Shown piece by piece: positions 6,343 through 6,614 of a stretch of DNA of 6,614 nucleotides. The stretch spans positions 1 to 6,614 of the forward strand of contig CALCQB010000026.1 of assembly GCA_937897535.1 (NCBI GenBank), written 5' to 3'. Below the pieces are notes generated by a model. It saw only the letters and a program-made list of their open reading frames with translations. It did no database searches and was not told the origin of the DNA. Numbering within the stretch: position 1 is the first letter of the stretch; each line of letters begins with the position of its first letter. Position numbers and translations under genes: made by a program. This stretch comes from an uncultured Novosphingobium sp. Its GTDB lineage: Bacteria; Pseudomonadota; Alphaproteobacteria; Sphingomonadales; Sphingomonadaceae.

Positions 6343-6614
6343 GCTGCGCGGCGCTTGACCAGCGCGGAGCGCAGGCAGCGGCAGACCACTTCGCCGCGCT
6401 GGTTGAGCAGTTCGTGCTGGAAGGTGACGATCCCGGCATTGGGGCGCGACTTCGATTCCTTGAGCTCGACCACTTCGCTGGTCGCCCGCATCGTATCGCC
6501 GATGAACACCGGCTTCGGCATCACCAGCTTGTCATAGCCAAGGTTGGCGACAAGCGTGCCGACGGTGGTATCGCCGACCGACAGCCCCACCATCAGCGCA
6601 AACGTGAAAGTGCC
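6339..6614 (-). CDS. MaoC-like (hot-dog fold) acyl-CoA hydratase/dehydratase, C-terminal part, cut by window edge
   Basis: The last 91 residues of a protein whose frame stays open to the window edge, so the internal ATG at 6593 is not taken as the start. Recognisable MaoC-like features are the FALMVGLSVGDTTVGTLVANLGYDKL helix/strand block (about 16-41 bases-encoded residues before it are missing), the MPKPVFIGDTMRA segment, VELKESKSRPNAGIVTF, and NQRGEVVCRCLRSALV near the end. Proteins of this kind are single hot-dog-domain (R)-specific enoyl-CoA or mesaconyl-CoA-type hydratases of about 150-170 residues. The catalytic Asp-x4-His segment would lie in the missing N-terminal part, so activity cannot be judged, and the substrate is unknown. 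It converges with the lacI-type gene, sharing CTAG at the stops. Confidence 0.82.
   Translation of the reverse strand, partial: GTFTFALMVGLSVGDTTVGTLVANLGYDKLVMPKPVFIGDTMRATSEVVELKESKSRPNAGIVTFQHELLNQRGEVVCRCLRSALVKRRAA

Overview
The window comes from a GC-rich (about two-thirds GC by eye) alphaproteobacterium, most likely a sphingomonad (Sphingomonadaceae or Erythrobacteraceae). This rests on codon use, on the look of the CysD/CysN and PutA proteins, and on a short PutA paired with a divergent Lrp-type regulator. No marker gene fixes the taxon. I see no phage, insertion sequence, CRISPR, tRNA or rRNA. Genes fill almost everything, and the longest gap is 128 bases.

Layout: (1) 1-1318, minus strand: the sulfate-activation genes cysD and cysN. 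They overlap by one base (TGATG), and cysN runs off the left edge. (2) 1319-1439: a 121-base leader before cysD. (3) 1440-4550, minus strand: putA, a bifunctional proline dehydrogenase / glutamate-semialdehyde dehydrogenase of the short type without a DNA-binding domain. (4) 4551-4657: an AT-richer divergent control region with a 15-base dyad, a long imperfect direct repeat about five helical turns apart, and an extended -10 box. (5) 4658-5152, plus strand: an Lrp/AsnC regulator, very probably the proline-responsive activator PutR. (6) 5281-6342, plus strand: a LacI-family regulator of unknown target. (7) 6339-6614, minus strand: the C-terminal part of a MaoC-like hydratase, convergent with lacI and sharing a CTAG that supplies both stop codons.

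Two functional blocks can be supported. In one, proline is oxidised to glutamate by PutA under control of the divergent regulator. In the other, CysD and CysN make adenosine phosphosulfate from sulfate and ATP. The LacI regulator and MaoC enzyme probably belong to neighbouring carbon or CoA-thioester metabolism, with no link to the others visible here.

I did not find a clearly new biological system. The most interesting part is the putA/putR control region. There the regulator mRNA looks leaderless, and repeated motifs overlap both the promoter and the start codon.
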